From NCBI RefSeq assembly GCF_900111115.1, contig NZ_FOGD01000013.1, forward strand, positions 1-64,000: a stretch of DNA of 64,000 nt, given 5' to 3'. Under the pieces are notes generated by a model that had not been told where the DNA came from, searched no databases, and saw nothing but the letters and a program-made list of their open reading frames with translations. Position 1 is the first letter of the stretch. Every line of letters begins with the position of its first letter. Origin of the DNA: Giesbergeria anulus. Its GTDB lineage: Bacteria; Pseudomonadota; Gammaproteobacteria; Burkholderiales; Burkholderiaceae_C. The translations under genes were made by a program, and so were the position numbers. This document shows, piece after piece, positions 33,444-42,383 of this stretch.

Positions 33444-34705
33444 TGAAGGTGCTGTGCACTTCTATTGACCATCTGCCGGCAACCCTAGCCGACGGCGAGC
33501 GTGCCTTCACGCTGTTCAAGAGCGCAAAGCGGGCCGGCATTGGAACTATCGCCAAGGGCTGGCGTGGCTCATTGAGGCGCAAGGGCTTTGCCCCAAGTGC
33601 GCAGACCTGGGACTTCGTTCAGTTCTGCCTATCCGCGTGTGCGGCAGACCTGTGCTGCCCACGGAACACCAGCGCCGACGGTTGGACGCGGACGATTGAG
33701 CTGACTGTTGCTTTGCACGAGCCACTTCGGTGGACGCCCTGGAAGGTTCACGCTGAGGCCCTGCTGAAGGTACTCACCGGGGACTACTGGACGCTGAACT
33801 TTGTGGACGGGGGTGTCGCCCCACCGAACGGCAAGCCCCAACCCCTGGTGCACGACTGTGTAAGTCTTCTATCCGGTGGGCTCGACAGCCTCGTTGGCGG
33901 TATCAACCTCGTGTCCGAGGGGCGGCGGCCCGCTTTCGTCTCCCAGTTGGCGCATGAGGACTCTGAACGTCAGCGTCGGTACGCCGCGATGCTTGGAGGC
34001 GGTGCAACTCATATGCAGTGGAGCCACGGCATCAGCTTCTCCGGTCGCCGTGAACCCTCGACGCGAGGGCGCTCGCTGGCGTTCTATGCGTTCGCGGTCT
34101 TGGCAGCGTCAAGGATTGCTGGTGCGCCGGTTCAGGTTTTCATCCCGGAGAACGGGTTAATCTGCATCAATCCGCCCTTGGTTCCAGGGCGGGTGGCCAG
34201 CCTCAGTACCCGCACGACGCACCCGTTGTTCATCGCGAAGTTGCAGGAGCTTCTCGATGGCCTCAACATAGGCGTCCATCTTGAACTGCCATACCAGTTC
34301 AAGACGAAGGGTGAGATGCTTCAGGAGTGCGCTGACCAGGCCTTGTTGAGCAACGTCGCCTCCGATTCGACTAGCTGCGGGAGGTACCGAACCTACAACC
34401 GGATTCACTGCGGGCGATGCGTCCCTTGCATGATTCGACGGGCAGCGTTTCTCGCATGGGGGCCGGGGCGAGACGCGACCCAATATGTGTACCAGTCCGT
34501 GGTGGGCTCCGACAAGTCCAGTGGCCCAGACGACCCTATGGCCGCAGCGCTGGCCGTGCTGTTGGCTAAGGAGAAAGGGTTGAACCGCTTCCTCGGTGGC
34601 ACGTTGGCGTTTGCTTCGTTGGCCGAACGGCCTGCGTATCGCCGGGTGCTTCAAGCCGGATTTGACGAGCTTGAGAATCTGCTTCGAGGGGATGGTCTGC
34701 TTTGA
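33440..34705 (+). CDS. qatC: QatC, QueC-like enzyme
   Basis: A 421-residue protein. SLLSGGLDSLVGGI is the PP-loop of QueC/7-cyano-7-deazaguanine synthase. The C-terminal zinc site is supplied by HCGRCVPCMIRR and an upstream Cys. QueC-like proteins of Qat systems may modify a protein partner rather than a nucleobase. The start codon shares 4 nt with the qatB end, and the stop overlaps the qatD start. Confidence 0.85.
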   Translation: MMKVLCTSIDHLPATLADGERAFTLFKSAKRAGIGTIAKGWRGSLRRKGFAPSAQTWDFVQFCLSACAADLCCPRNTSADGWTRTIELTVALHEPLRWTPWKVHAEALLKVLTGDYWTLNFVDGGVAPPNGKPQPLVHDCVSLLSGGLDSLVGGINLVSEGRRPAFVSQLAHEDSERQRRYAAMLGGGATHMQWSHGISFSGRREPSTRGRSLAFYAFAVLAASRIAGAPVQVFIPENGLICINPPLVPGRVASLSTRTTHPLFIAKLQELLDGLNIGVHLELPYQFKTKGEMLQECADQALLSNVASDSTSCGRYRTYNRIHCGRCVPCMIRRAAFLAWGPGRDATQYVYQSVVGSDKSSGPDDPMAAALAVLLAKEKGLNRFLGGTLAFASLAERPAYRRVLQAGFDELENLLRGDGLL

Positions 34706-35439
34706 TGGATTTTCACTGCCACCTTGACCTCTACCCAAGGGCAAAGGAGGTCTATCGCGAAGCGACCCAACGGAACGACTTCACCTGGTTGGTGACCACG
34801 AGTCCGAAGGCTTTTGCAGCTACATCGCGTGCGCTGCCAGCCTCGCCATCTGTGCTAATTTCGCCAGGGCTTCACCCTGAAATTGCCCATGAGCGCGCCC
34901 CGGAGCTTGACCTGCTGCTGGAGCAGATGGCTGGTGTGAAAGCCGTCGGGGAGGTGGGCCTCGACGGGTCGCCACGGTTCAGGACTCACTACGAGGTTCA
35001 GCGGCGCATCTTCCGTGCTGTTATCAAGCGGAGTGTGGAGCTGGGTGGGCGCACCTTAAGCATCCACTCCCGTCGAGCGGTCAAGGATGTGCTTGCTGAC
35101 CTTGATGCGTGTCCGGGATATGGAACGGCTGTCTTGCATTGGTTCTCGGGCAACCAGGCTGAACTGCGGGCTGCCATAGCCCACGGGTGCTGGTTCAGCA
35201 TCGGTCCCGCCTTGTTCGAGTCCGAAAACGGCCGGCGTTTGGCTGGGGCGATGCCGCATGACCAGGTGGTGCCGGAGAGCGATGGCCCGTTTGCAAAGGT
35301 AGGTGGGAGGCCGGTGATGCCCTGGAGTGCACCAGAGACTGCTCAGTGCTTGAGCGAAGTCTGGAATCTGCCTGTGAGGGTGACTGCTGATATGCTCGCC
35401 AGCAACGGTGCGAACTTGCGCAAAACGACAGAGATTTGA
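34705..35439 (+). CDS. qatD: QatD, TatD-family DNase
   Basis: A 244-residue TatD-like metal-dependent hydrolase starting at ATG 34705, whose A is shared with the qatC stop. It has DFHCHLDLY (metal-binding His pair), KAVGEVGLDGSP (Glu), TLSIHSRRAVKD (His) and VVPESDGPFAK (Asp), the full TatD metal set. It is the last gene of the qat operon. The gene ends 145 bp from an IS3 remnant, so no damage to the operon is visible. Confidence 0.85.
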   Translation: MDFHCHLDLYPRAKEVYREATQRNDFTWLVTTSPKAFAATSRALPASPSVLISPGLHPEIAHERAPELDLLLEQMAGVKAVGEVGLDGSPRFRTHYEVQRRIFRAVIKRSVELGGRTLSIHSRRAVKDVLADLDACPGYGTAVLHWFSGNQAELRAAIAHGCWFSIGPALFESENGRRLAGAMPHDQVVPESDGPFAKVGGRPVMPWSAPETAQCLSEVWNLPVRVTADMLASNGANLRKTTEI

Positions 35440-35584
35440 CGCGTCGGGTTCCCGTCAACGCCGTGGCTGAGGTGCTTGGCGAGGCCTGCGCTGTGTGCGG
35501 TGCTCAGGCCATCGCACGGGCGGCCATCAACCTGCGGCTCGCAGCTTGGACTTGCCCCGTTTTGACGGAGAGTTTGAAGACTAT

Positions 35585-36118
35585 TTATTGAGTCTGGGTG
35601 GGTGGTGATTGTGTCAGGGTTTGCTTGTCTTGCTCATGTTTCCTTTCAAAGTTGACGGGCGACATGTGATTTAGGGCTGAATGTCGGCGGCGTGGGTTGT
35701 ACCAGGCATCTATCCAGGTGAAGACAGCTGTGCGTGCCTCCGTCTTGGTCTTCCAGCTGCGTCGGGCAATGAACTCGCATTCCAGGCTGGCAAAGAAGCT
35801 CTCGGCCATGGCGTTGTCGTAAGCATCGCCCACGCTGCCCATAGAGGGGCGCACGCCCATCTCCTGACAGCGCTGGCCAAAGGCCAGGCTGGTTACTGGG
35901 CAGATTCAACCGGTCGTCATGCGCTCGCCAAAGGCCCAGCCTACGACCTTGCGGCTGTAGACATCGAGCACCGCGGCCAAGTATAAGAAGCCAGCCCACG
36001 TCGGGATGTAGGTCATGTCGGCCACCCACAGTTCGTTGATGTCGTTGGCCACAAAGCAGCGGTTAACTAGGTCGGGGGCCGAGCGCTGGCGTTTGTCGCG
36101 CTGCGTGGTCACGACGTA
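35585..36118 (-). pseudogene. IS3-family transposase OrfB, truncated and frameshifted
   Basis: Two frames together give the integrase core: 35906-36112 (LWVADMTYIPTWAGFLYLAA, VLDVYSRKVVGWAFGERM) and 35585-35860 (GVRPSMGSVGDAYDNAMAES, with the catalytic Asp-Glu). A segment of roughly 30-40 residues between them is missing or shifted near 35865-35905, and the N-terminal half of OrfB and OrfA are absent. It is a dead insertion sequence right after the qat operon. Confidence 0.82.
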
Positions 36119-36242
36119 GCTGCGCCGCCCACCAGCTTCATTTGAACTTCACATTGGTTTGTAAACGAATGCTCTTTGAGTGCGTTGTATGTGCAGGGCT
36201 ACAGTTTTTTGCAGCCCACTGCATACTGCAAAGGAATTTCAA

Positions 36243-36608
36243 ATGCGTTCACAAGTTCGTGCGTTTTCCATCGCCCTTGGCCTGTTCTGTGCCGCATCCG
36301 TATTTGCGCAAACGCCTGCGCCAGTCGCCGCCAAGGAAAGCACTCCCGCCGTTGTTACTACCCCCGCAGCAGCGACCCCTGCTGCTAAGGCTGCCGTAAC
36401 TCCCGCCGCCAAGGTTGTTGTTGCACCCGCAACTGCTACGGCCGCTAGTGGTGGCGATGGCAAGGTGTGGGTGAACACCAAGTCAAAGGTGTACCACTGC
36501 GAAGGCTCCAAGTCCTATGGCAAGACCAAAGTCGGTGAATACATGACCGAAGCCGATGCCAAAGCCAAGGGTAACCATGCCGACCACGGCAAGGTCTGCA
36601 GCAAGTAA
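36243..36608 (+). CDS. Small exported Ala/Pro-rich protein with a C-terminal Cys domain
   Basis: A 121-residue protein from ATG 36243 (AAGGAA ribosome site). It has a signal peptide ([15 protein letters not shown], cleavage before QTPAP), a Pro/Ala/Thr/Val low-complexity linker of about 45 residues, and a conserved-looking end, [20 protein letters not shown] then [18 protein letters not shown], with one Cys pair (YHC, GKVC). It may be a periplasmic binding domain. Function unknown. A strong terminator follows. Confidence 0.65.
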   Translation: MRSQVRAFSIALGLFCAASVFAQTPAPVAAKESTPAVVTTPAAATPAAKAAVTPAAKVVVAPATATAASGGDGKVWVNTKSKVYHCEGSKSYGKTKVGEYMTEADAKAKGNHADHGKVCSK

Positions 36609-36620
36609 GCAGGGATTTGT

Positions 36621-36656
36621 CCAATAAAAATTGGCGCTTCGGCGCCATTTTTATTG
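36621..36656 (+). terminator. Rho-independent terminator
   Basis: CCAATAAAAATTGGCGC-TTCG-GCGCCATTTTTATTGG, a stem of about 15 bp with a TTCG tetraloop and one bulge, 13 nt after the stop of the exported protein. Confidence 0.85.
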
Positions 36657-36751
36657 GGATTTTACGCCCAAACCCTCGAAATTTCCCGCTACCGGGGGTA
36701 GCCCCAACAGTTGTGTCACCAGCCGTCACTTGGCTATTGGAAAAGGTCTTG

Positions 36752-36952
36752 GCCGCCATCATGAGTCTCATCGAGTCAGCCCGCCTCAACGGGCACGACC
36801 CCTACGCGTACCTGTGCGATGTAATGACGTGCCTGCCCACGACCAAGCGGGCCGATATCGCCAGCCTGCTGCCCCATCGCTGGCAGCCTACTGCCGTTGC
36901 TACCTGCCTCTGAACCCGTTCCCAGTCAAGGAGGGGGTTGGATGGATGCTTA
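36752..36952 (+). mobile_element. IS66-type element, right-end fragment (tnpC C-terminus)
   Basis: The + frame AAIMSLIESARLNGHDPYAY to LLPHRWQP is about 50 residues of an IS66 TnpC C-terminus. It is nearly identical to the end of the full TnpC at 37155-37320 but in the opposite direction, so the two form an imperfect inverted repeat. The end near 36952 (GTAAGCATCC on the minus strand) looks like an IS66 terminus. Confidence 0.75.
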
Positions 36953-37154
36953 CGGTTCACCAGCCTTTCCGCCGTTCGCAGCCTCGACTCTTCGACCTTG
37001 CAGCCGGACTTGAGGATTTTGTGAAAAACTTCGATTTTCCAGCGTAGTGCGTACCAGTTCAGTTTCTCGATGGCATCCTGCGAGGTGACAACCGGCAGGT
37101 CTGTTAGCAGTTTCGTAAGCGCCCAGACAACCCCCACCTTGACCGATGACGAAT
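36953..37154 (-). mobile_element. IS4-family transposase fragment
   Basis: The minus-strand frame GVVWALTKLLTDLPVVTSQD, then AIEKLNWYALRWKIEVFHKI, is the Y-(2)R-(3)E-(6)K region of IS4-family transposases. Both ends are cut by the flanking IS66 pieces. Confidence 0.75.
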
Positions 37155-38726
37155 TCAGGGGCTGGTAGCAGGTTCGCTAGGCTGCCAGTGGTGGGGCAAT
37201 AGGCTAGCGATGTCAGCCTGCTTAGTCGTAGGCAGGAGCGTCATGACATCGCGCAGGTACACGTAGGGGTCATGACCATTGAGGCGGGCCGATTGAATCA
37301 AGCTCATGATGGCTGCAGCACGTTGTCCCGCACGCAGCGAGCCTGCAAACAGCCAGTTCTTACGCCCCAGCGCAATTGGGCGCATCTGGTTCTCAGCCCA
37401 GTTGTTGTCGATAGGCCAGTGGCCGTTGTCGGCAAAGCGCGTCAATGCCGCCCAGCGGCGCAGGCTGTAATCCAAGGCCTTGGCAGTGGCCGAGCTGTCA
37501 GGTATCTGTTGGCGTTGGTGCTGCATCCACTGCTGCAGCGCCTCCAAGATGGGGCGCGAGTACTGTTGCCGTAGTGCCAAGCGTTGCTCGTCATTGAGCC
37601 CTTGGGCCTGGCGTTCAATGTCGTAGAGTTTGCCGATTTGCTCCAGCGCAAAGCCGGCAATATGGCTTTTATTAGCTGCGTGCAAGTCGAAGAATTTACG
37701 CCGGGCATGGGCCATGCAGCCCAACTCTATAACCTTTGAACCCGTAAAGATTTGCTTGTAGCCGACATAGTCATCGCACACCAGCGCACCCGACCAGCCC
37801 TGCAGAAAGTTACGCGAATGCTGTCCAGCACGTGAGTGGCAGAAGTCATAGACCACGGCGCGCAGCTCGCCCAGCATATTGCTGCTGTAAGCCCACAGGT
37901 AGGCGCGTTGCGTCTTGCCCTGACCGGGGTTGAGCATTTGCACTGGCGTTTCATCGGCGTGCAGCAGCGCAGTTTGCAGCAGTTCTTGTTTAAGCGCATC
38001 GACCAAGGGCTGCAACTGCACGCCGCAACTCCCCACCCATTGGGCTAAGGTTGAGCGGGCCAGTTCGACCCCACTGCGCGCAAAGATGCTCTGTTGGCGA
38101 TGCAGCGGCACATGGTCAGCGTACTTGGCCACCAGCACCTGGGCCAGCAGCGCGGTGCTAGCCAATCCTTTATCGATGATGTGCGCCGGGATGGGGGCTT
38201 GTTGGATGGTTTCGCAAGCACGACAGACCCACTTGCCCCGGATGTGGCGCTGCACACTAAAAACACCGGGTTGGTAGTCCAACCGTTCGCTGACATCTTC
38301 GCCGATGCGTTTCATCTCGCAGCCACAGCGGCACTGGGTTGGCTCGGGTTCGTGGTAAATCTCGTGCCGGGGTAACTCTGCCGGCAAGGCAGTGCGTCGA
38401 GGACCTACTGCTTCAGCGGTTGTCCGTTCCTTTTGCGGTTGCAGCCGCTGAAGTTCCTGTTCTAGCGCCTGCAGGTCTGCATCAATGCTTTCTTCCAGTT
38501 CGCGTTGTTCTTCAGGACTGCGGCTGTGGCGCTCACTTTGCAGGGCAAACTTCAACCGTTTGAGCACCGCCATCTCATGCGTGAGACGGTCGATGAGCTG
38601 CTGCATCTGTTGCATCTGTTGCGACATCGTCAGCACCAGTTCGCGCAACTGCGGCGCATCGAGCAAGTCCAAATGGGCAGGCGTGTGCGCCAGCGTGACG
38701 GTCATATGACCAGGCAGTATAGCCAC
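37155..38726 (-). CDS. tnpC: IS66-family transposase TnpC
   Basis: A 523-residue full-length IS66 transposase. The N-terminal coiled region (residues about 30-110, Gln/Glu/Leu-rich) is followed by a Cys4 zinc finger (CRCGCEM and CRACE), the DDE core (LLHADETPVQML, ALVCDDYVGYKQIF, IDNNWAENQMRP) and the IS66 C-terminal domain (SLRAGQRAAAIMSLIQSAR). It catalyses transposition with TnpA and TnpB. It looks intact. Confidence 0.92.
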   Translation of the reverse strand: MAILPGHMTVTLAHTPAHLDLLDAPQLRELVLTMSQQMQQMQQLIDRLTHEMAVLKRLKFALQSERHSRSPEEQRELEESIDADLQALEQELQRLQPQKERTTAEAVGPRRTALPAELPRHEIYHEPEPTQCRCGCEMKRIGEDVSERLDYQPGVFSVQRHIRGKWVCRACETIQQAPIPAHIIDKGLASTALLAQVLVAKYADHVPLHRQQSIFARSGVELARSTLAQWVGSCGVQLQPLVDALKQELLQTALLHADETPVQMLNPGQGKTQRAYLWAYSSNMLGELRAVVYDFCHSRAGQHSRNFLQGWSGALVCDDYVGYKQIFTGSKVIELGCMAHARRKFFDLHAANKSHIAGFALEQIGKLYDIERQAQGLNDEQRLALRQQYSRPILEALQQWMQHQRQQIPDSSATAKALDYSLRRWAALTRFADNGHWPIDNNWAENQMRPIALGRKNWLFAGSLRAGQRAAAIMSLIQSARLNGHDPYVYLRDVMTLLPTTKQADIASLLPHHWQPSEPATSP

Positions 38727-38742
38727 GACGGCTGGGGTTTAT

Positions 38743-39132
38743 TCACACCAGCCGTATCGCCCCATCTGGCCCGAGACGCTTCCAAGGCAACCCCAGCACC
38801 AACGCCTGCAACTGCTGCTGGCTCAGCTGTATCTGCGCTCCTGCCTGTGCATCGGCCCAGACAAAGCGGCCTCGGTGCAAACGCCGTGCTGCCAGCCAAA
38901 TCCCAATGCCATCGTGCACCAATACTTTAACCCGTGTGCTGCTGCGGTTGGCAAACACATAGGCATGGTGTGGCTGCACTGCCCCAAAGACCGCCACCAC
39001 CCGCGCCAGTGCGCTGTCGATACCCGAGCGCATATCTAAGGGTTGGGTGGCCAGCCATACCGCTTGCACCTGTATCACGTCAGCACCGCGTGCAGCCAAG
39101 TCGCGCAATCGGATGCGGCCGCCACCGGCCAA
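38743..39132 (-). CDS. tnpB: IS66 accessory protein TnpB
   Basis: A 129-residue TnpB. It has VWLATQPLDMRSGIDSALAR, HHAYVFANRSSTRVKVLVHD and GIGIWLAARRLHRGRFVW, the core TnpB motifs. The gene is 16 nt upstream of tnpC and overlaps the end of tnpA. The start region may be a few codons shorter. Confidence 0.88.
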   Translation of the reverse strand: MAGGGRIRLRDLAARGADVIQVQAVWLATQPLDMRSGIDSALARVVAVFGAVQPHHAYVFANRSSTRVKVLVHDGIGIWLAARRLHRGRFVWADAQAGAQIQLSQQQLQALVLGLPWKRLGPDGAIRLV

Positions 39133-39473
39133 CGCACCTTGAGCGTTGTCTTGCCCTGGTGCAGCTCGACTTCAATGTGTTGTGACGATTCCGATGCCAC
39201 GGTGCTGGGGCCAGGCATCTGTGCTGGCAAAGGTAGGGCGATAAAGTCCAGCGCAGCAGTCCCCATGCTGCCCATGCCTTGCCCTGCCAGTGTTAGAGAG
39301 CTTTCTCGACGCCACTTGTGCACTAAGTTGGCATTGATGCCATGGGCCTGCGCAATCGCAGCCACCGAGGTTCCGGGATGCTGGGATTCAGCCACGACTT
39401 GGGCTTTGAAGGCAGCGCTGTAGCTTCGGCGTGTGAGGTGTAATGAAGAGGGGGGCTGAGATAACGTGTGCAT
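39075..39473 (-). CDS. tnpA: IS66 accessory protein TnpA
   Basis: A 132-residue protein from ATG 39473. It has an IS66 Orf2-like helix-turn-helix (YSAAFKAQVVAESQHPGTSV, AAIAQAHGINANLVHKWRR). It is the first gene of the IS66 tnpABC operon and overlaps tnpB. With tnpC and tnpB it makes an apparently complete IS66 element. Confidence 0.85.
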   Translation of the reverse strand: MHTLSQPPSSLHLTRRSYSAAFKAQVVAESQHPGTSVAAIAQAHGINANLVHKWRRESSLTLAGQGMGSMGTAALDFIALPLPAQMPGPSTVASESSQHIEVELHQGKTTLKVRWPVAAASDCATWLHAVLT

Positions 39474-39810
39474 AAATAGGTGTCCACTTAAAAATAAGTG
39501 GACTACAGGGACTTCCGACATAGTCAAGTGCGGTATGCATAGTTTTTTGAAGACTGCTTCCTGACAATTGACGTAAACCGAACGGCATGAAACGAGGAAC
39601 AGACTGCTTATCTACAGTCGGGCTTATTGCACTTGGTGCGGCCCCAGATACGAACCGCTCAGCAGGGCTCCATTCACCATGCGTGGTACCGAGGTAGCCA
39701 CATTCCACTTATCGAGCTGACCTGCTGCCGGTCTGACCTGTTCAAAGCATCTTCGGTTTTACGTCTAGCAAGGAAAGAGACTTCGTAGCGAACATTGCCG
39801 TTCTGGTTGG
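39474..39810. other. Gene-free spacer between IS66 and IS110
   Basis: The stretch holds CTTAAAAATAAG (hairpin, about 39487-39498) near the IS66 left end and otherwise nothing I can recognise. The 106-codon minus ORF at 39388-39708 spans tnpA and looks accidental. Confidence 0.4.
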
Positions 39811-40836
39811 TTACGTTGCCGCTGGCATCGCTCCAACAGGTGGAGCACTGACGTGGTGTGCGTCATAGCGCTTGTTACCAGTCATGACAGCCCACAGGAT
39901 TCGTGCATTTTTGTTGGCCAGCGCCACGACGGCCTTCTGCCAGCCACCGCGCTCGCGCAGCCGCTGTACCCACTGCGAGATAGGGTCATCGTTGCGCTTT
40001 CCGACGAACACCGCTGCCTTAGCCCCTTGTATCAGCAAAGTACGCAAGTAATTGCTGCCGCGCTTGGTGATGTTGCCCAGGTTATTTTTGCCGCCACTGG
40101 AATTCTGTTTCGGTGTCAGCCCTAGCCAAGCGCCAAACTGGGCACCATTCTTGAACTGTTTGAAGTCACCGACGGTGGCCACAACAGCTGAGGCAGTCAA
40201 AGCGCCAACGCCCTTGAGCTCAGCAGCACGTTGGACTTGTTCGTCGTCCTTCCGGTGAGCTGCAACGCGTTCGTCACACCACTGAATATGCGCTTCGAGC
40301 TCTTGCCAATGTTCTTGGGCTCTTTGCAACACCAAACGGGCCATGCTGGCGATGTCGTTGCTGGCATCCTCGACAATCTCGCTCAGATGTCGGCGCAGAA
40401 CTGCTGGTGTCTGAGGTAAAACAATACCAAACTCGGCCAGCAAACCACGGATGCGATTGATGCACCCGCTTCGCTCCTGCTTGAGCGCCTCACGCAAGCG
40501 GTGTACGCACAACATGCCTTGCTGGGTCAGCGTCTTGGGCAGCACAAAGTTCATGTGCGGCCGAGAAGCGGCCTCGCACACGGCTGCAGCGTCATTGGCA
40601 TCATTCTTGCCGTTCTTGCCCTGGATTCGGTATGGGGCAACGAATTGCCCTGCAATCATGCGCGCATCCAAACCGCGTGCACGCAGTTGGCGACACCAGT
40701 GGTGAGCACCGCTGCAAGCTTCCATGGCCACGAGGCAGCCTGCGGGCAGCTCGGCACACCAGGCGAGGAACTTCTCGCGCTTGAGCGTGCGGTTGGTGAC
40801 CACCTTGCCAGCGGCATCGACCGCATGAACCTGGAT
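39811..40836 (-). pseudogene. IS110-family transposase, N-terminally truncated
   Basis: A frame of 330 residues from GTG 40803, with in-frame homologous sequence (IQVHAVDAAGKVV) reaching to 40836. Conserved parts are present: YRIQGKNGKNDANDAAAVCE, LKGVGALTASAVVATVGDFK, GAWLGLTPKQNSSGGKNNLG, ITKRGSNYLRTLLIQGA. The first ~15 residues with the first catalytic Asp (usually IGIDLAK) are missing, cut exactly at the Tn3-type inverted repeat at 40837. It cannot be active. Confidence 0.88.
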
Positions 40837-40874
40837 GGGGTCGCTTCAGGAAACGGAAAATAAAGCACGCTAAG
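40837..40874 (+). mobile_element. Tn3-family 38-bp terminal inverted repeat (left)
   Basis: The 38 bp start GGGGTCGCTTCAGGAAACGG and end AAAGCACGCTAAG, the Tn3-family pattern. It truncates the IS110 gene, so the transposon extends to the right. It closely matches the end at 51328-51365, which points the same way and so is not its partner. Confidence 0.85.
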
Positions 40875-40876
40875 CG

Positions 40877-41411
40877 CTAAGCCCGATCCGAGCCAGAGGC
40901 CGGCAACCAGCGGTACAGCGTCGGAACAGAGACACTGAGGTTCTCTGCCACTTCCCTGGGTGGCATGCCGCTGGCCAGCAGCTTCCTGGCCGACTCGATC
41001 TTGCTTGCGGTCATCTTGGGCTTACGCCCCCCTTTGCGACCGAGTTGACGGGCCACTTCCAGCCCGGCGCGGGTGCGCTCGACGATCAGATCGCGTTCCA
41101 TCTCGGCCAGGCTGGCCATCACGTGGAAGAAGAACCGGCCTGACGGCGTGCCGGTGTCGATCGCGTCCGTCAGGCTCTTGAACTGCACGCCCTGCTGCTG
41201 CAACTCGCCCACCAGATCGACCAACTGCTTGACGCGGCGGCCCAGGCGGTCCAGCTTCCACACCACCAGCGTGTCGCCCTCGCGCAGCATTTCCCGTGCC
41301 TTGGCCAGACCGGGACGCTCGGCTCGCGTGCCGCTGACCTGGTCCTCGAAGAGCTTCTGGCAGCCCACCTGCCTCAACGCTTCACGCTGCAACTCAAGGT
41401 TCTGGTCCTGC
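40877..41411 (-). pseudogene. tnpR: Tn3-type serine resolvase TnpR, N-terminus lost
   Basis: About 178 residues are in frame, from QDQNLELQREALRQVGCQKL to WLPASGSDRA, with LVVWKLDRLGRRVKQLVDL, AEMERDLIVERTRAGLE and a C-terminal helix-turn-helix (MPPREVAENLSVSVPTLYRW). The first ~12 residues with the catalytic Ser (usual GYARVS) are gone: a Tn402-type end starts at 41412, exactly where the frame breaks. It is inactive as it stands. Confidence 0.85.
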
Positions 41412-41581
41412 TGTCGTTTTCAGAAGACAGCTGCACTAAGCGTCAGAAGCCGACTGCACTAAAGAAGCGAAGGTGGCTGGATCATCAGGCAATGATGCGC
41501 GGCTGCCGGCCAGAAGCGGTCGCAGATACGAACTGTCATTTTCAGAAGACGACCGCACCAAACATCAGAAGTCGATTGCAC
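41412..41581 (+). mobile_element. Two tandem Tn402/Tn5053-family transposon ends
   Basis: A 25-bp terminus starting TGTCGTTTTCAGAAGAC (41412-41436, like the IRi of class 1 integrons) is followed by the 19-bp CGTCAGAAGCCGACTGCAC (41441-41459). A second terminus, starting TGTCATTTTCAGAAGAC (41534-41558, like IRt), is followed by CATCAGAAGTCGATTGCAC (41563-41581). Both point right and are 122 bp apart. The 19-bp repeats are typical TniA-binding sites. The first inserted into tnpR, the known preference of these res-hunting elements. Confidence 0.8.
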
Positions 41582-41739
41582 TGTGCCGGTGAAAGAAAAA
41601 AACTGACTAAATTCAGTACGCGCTAAACCTGCCTGTAGGGGCCAACCGACAAGCTGGGTACCTTGGCTCGGGGTCGAACTTGGCGTTGAGTTCATTGGGC
41701 GCTGTCAGATAGGGTCTTGCTCTCATCACACAACCTGCT

Positions 41740-41763
41740 AAGATAGTAATAGATTACTTTCTT
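41740..41763. promoter_or_regulatory. Operator of the TetR-controlled efflux operon
   Basis: AGTAAT-AG-ATTACT (41745-41758) is a perfect palindrome, extended to 11-bp arms with one mismatch (41740-41763), 12 nt before the tetR-type start. Repressor binding here would block the operon. Confidence 0.6.
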
Positions 41764-41774
41764 TTGGATTGGCG

Positions 41775-42383
41775 ATGAGCGAACACCCTAAGCACCTTCC
41801 GGCTGATGAACGGAGAGCGGCCACCGTAGAGGCGGTGATCAATCTGGCGGCTGAGCAGAATCCCAGCGACATCACCACCACGGCGATCGCGCAGCGCATG
41901 GGCCTGACCCAAGGCGCGCTGTTCCGGCACTTCCCCACCAAGGATGCCATTCTCGAAGCAGTGATGACATGGGTGGCGGAACGTCTTCTTTCCCGAGTAG
42001 ACAGGGCGGCACAGAACGTGACTTCTCCTCTTGCCGCGCTGGAAGCGGTCTTCATGGCTCATATCGACTTCGTTTCCGAGCATCCGGGTGTGCCACGGAT
42101 GCTCTTCGGAGAATTGCAGCGGCCCGGAGAAACACTCCCTAAAAGGATGGTTCAGACCTTAATTCAACGGTACGGAGAACGCTTGCGCCATCTACTGGAG
42201 CGGGGCAAGGCGATAGGCGAGCTTGATGCCAACCTCGATATCGAGGCTGCCTCGGTATCGTTCATCGGCTCCATCCAGGGCTTGGTGATGCAGTCACTCA
42301 TCGCGGGTGACGCCGCTCGCATCCGTCGCGATGCCTCTGGTGTTTTTGCAATCTATCGTCGTGGCATTGGGAGTGAGTCATGA
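41775..42383 (+). CDS. TetR-family repressor of the efflux operon
   Basis: A 202-residue TetR protein from ATG 41775 (a TTG two codons earlier is possible). The helix-turn-helix is TTTAIAQRMGLTQGALFRHF, followed by PTKDAILEAVMTWV. The C-terminal ligand domain has FVSEHPGVPRMLFGELQRPG. It is first of six co-directional genes overlapping by 4 nt (ATGA) with the next. Inducer unknown. Confidence 0.86.
   Translation: MSEHPKHLPADERRAATVEAVINLAAEQNPSDITTTAIAQRMGLTQGALFRHFPTKDAILEAVMTWVAERLLSRVDRAAQNVTSPLAALEAVFMAHIDFVSEHPGVPRMLFGELQRPGETLPKRMVQTLIQRYGERLRHLLERGKAIGELDANLDIEAASVSFIGSIQGLVMQSLIAGDAARIRRDASGVFAIYRRGIGSES

Noticed and set aside
39388-39708. 106-codon minus-strand ORF
   Set aside because: It overlaps IS66 tnpA in another frame and shows no recognisable pattern.
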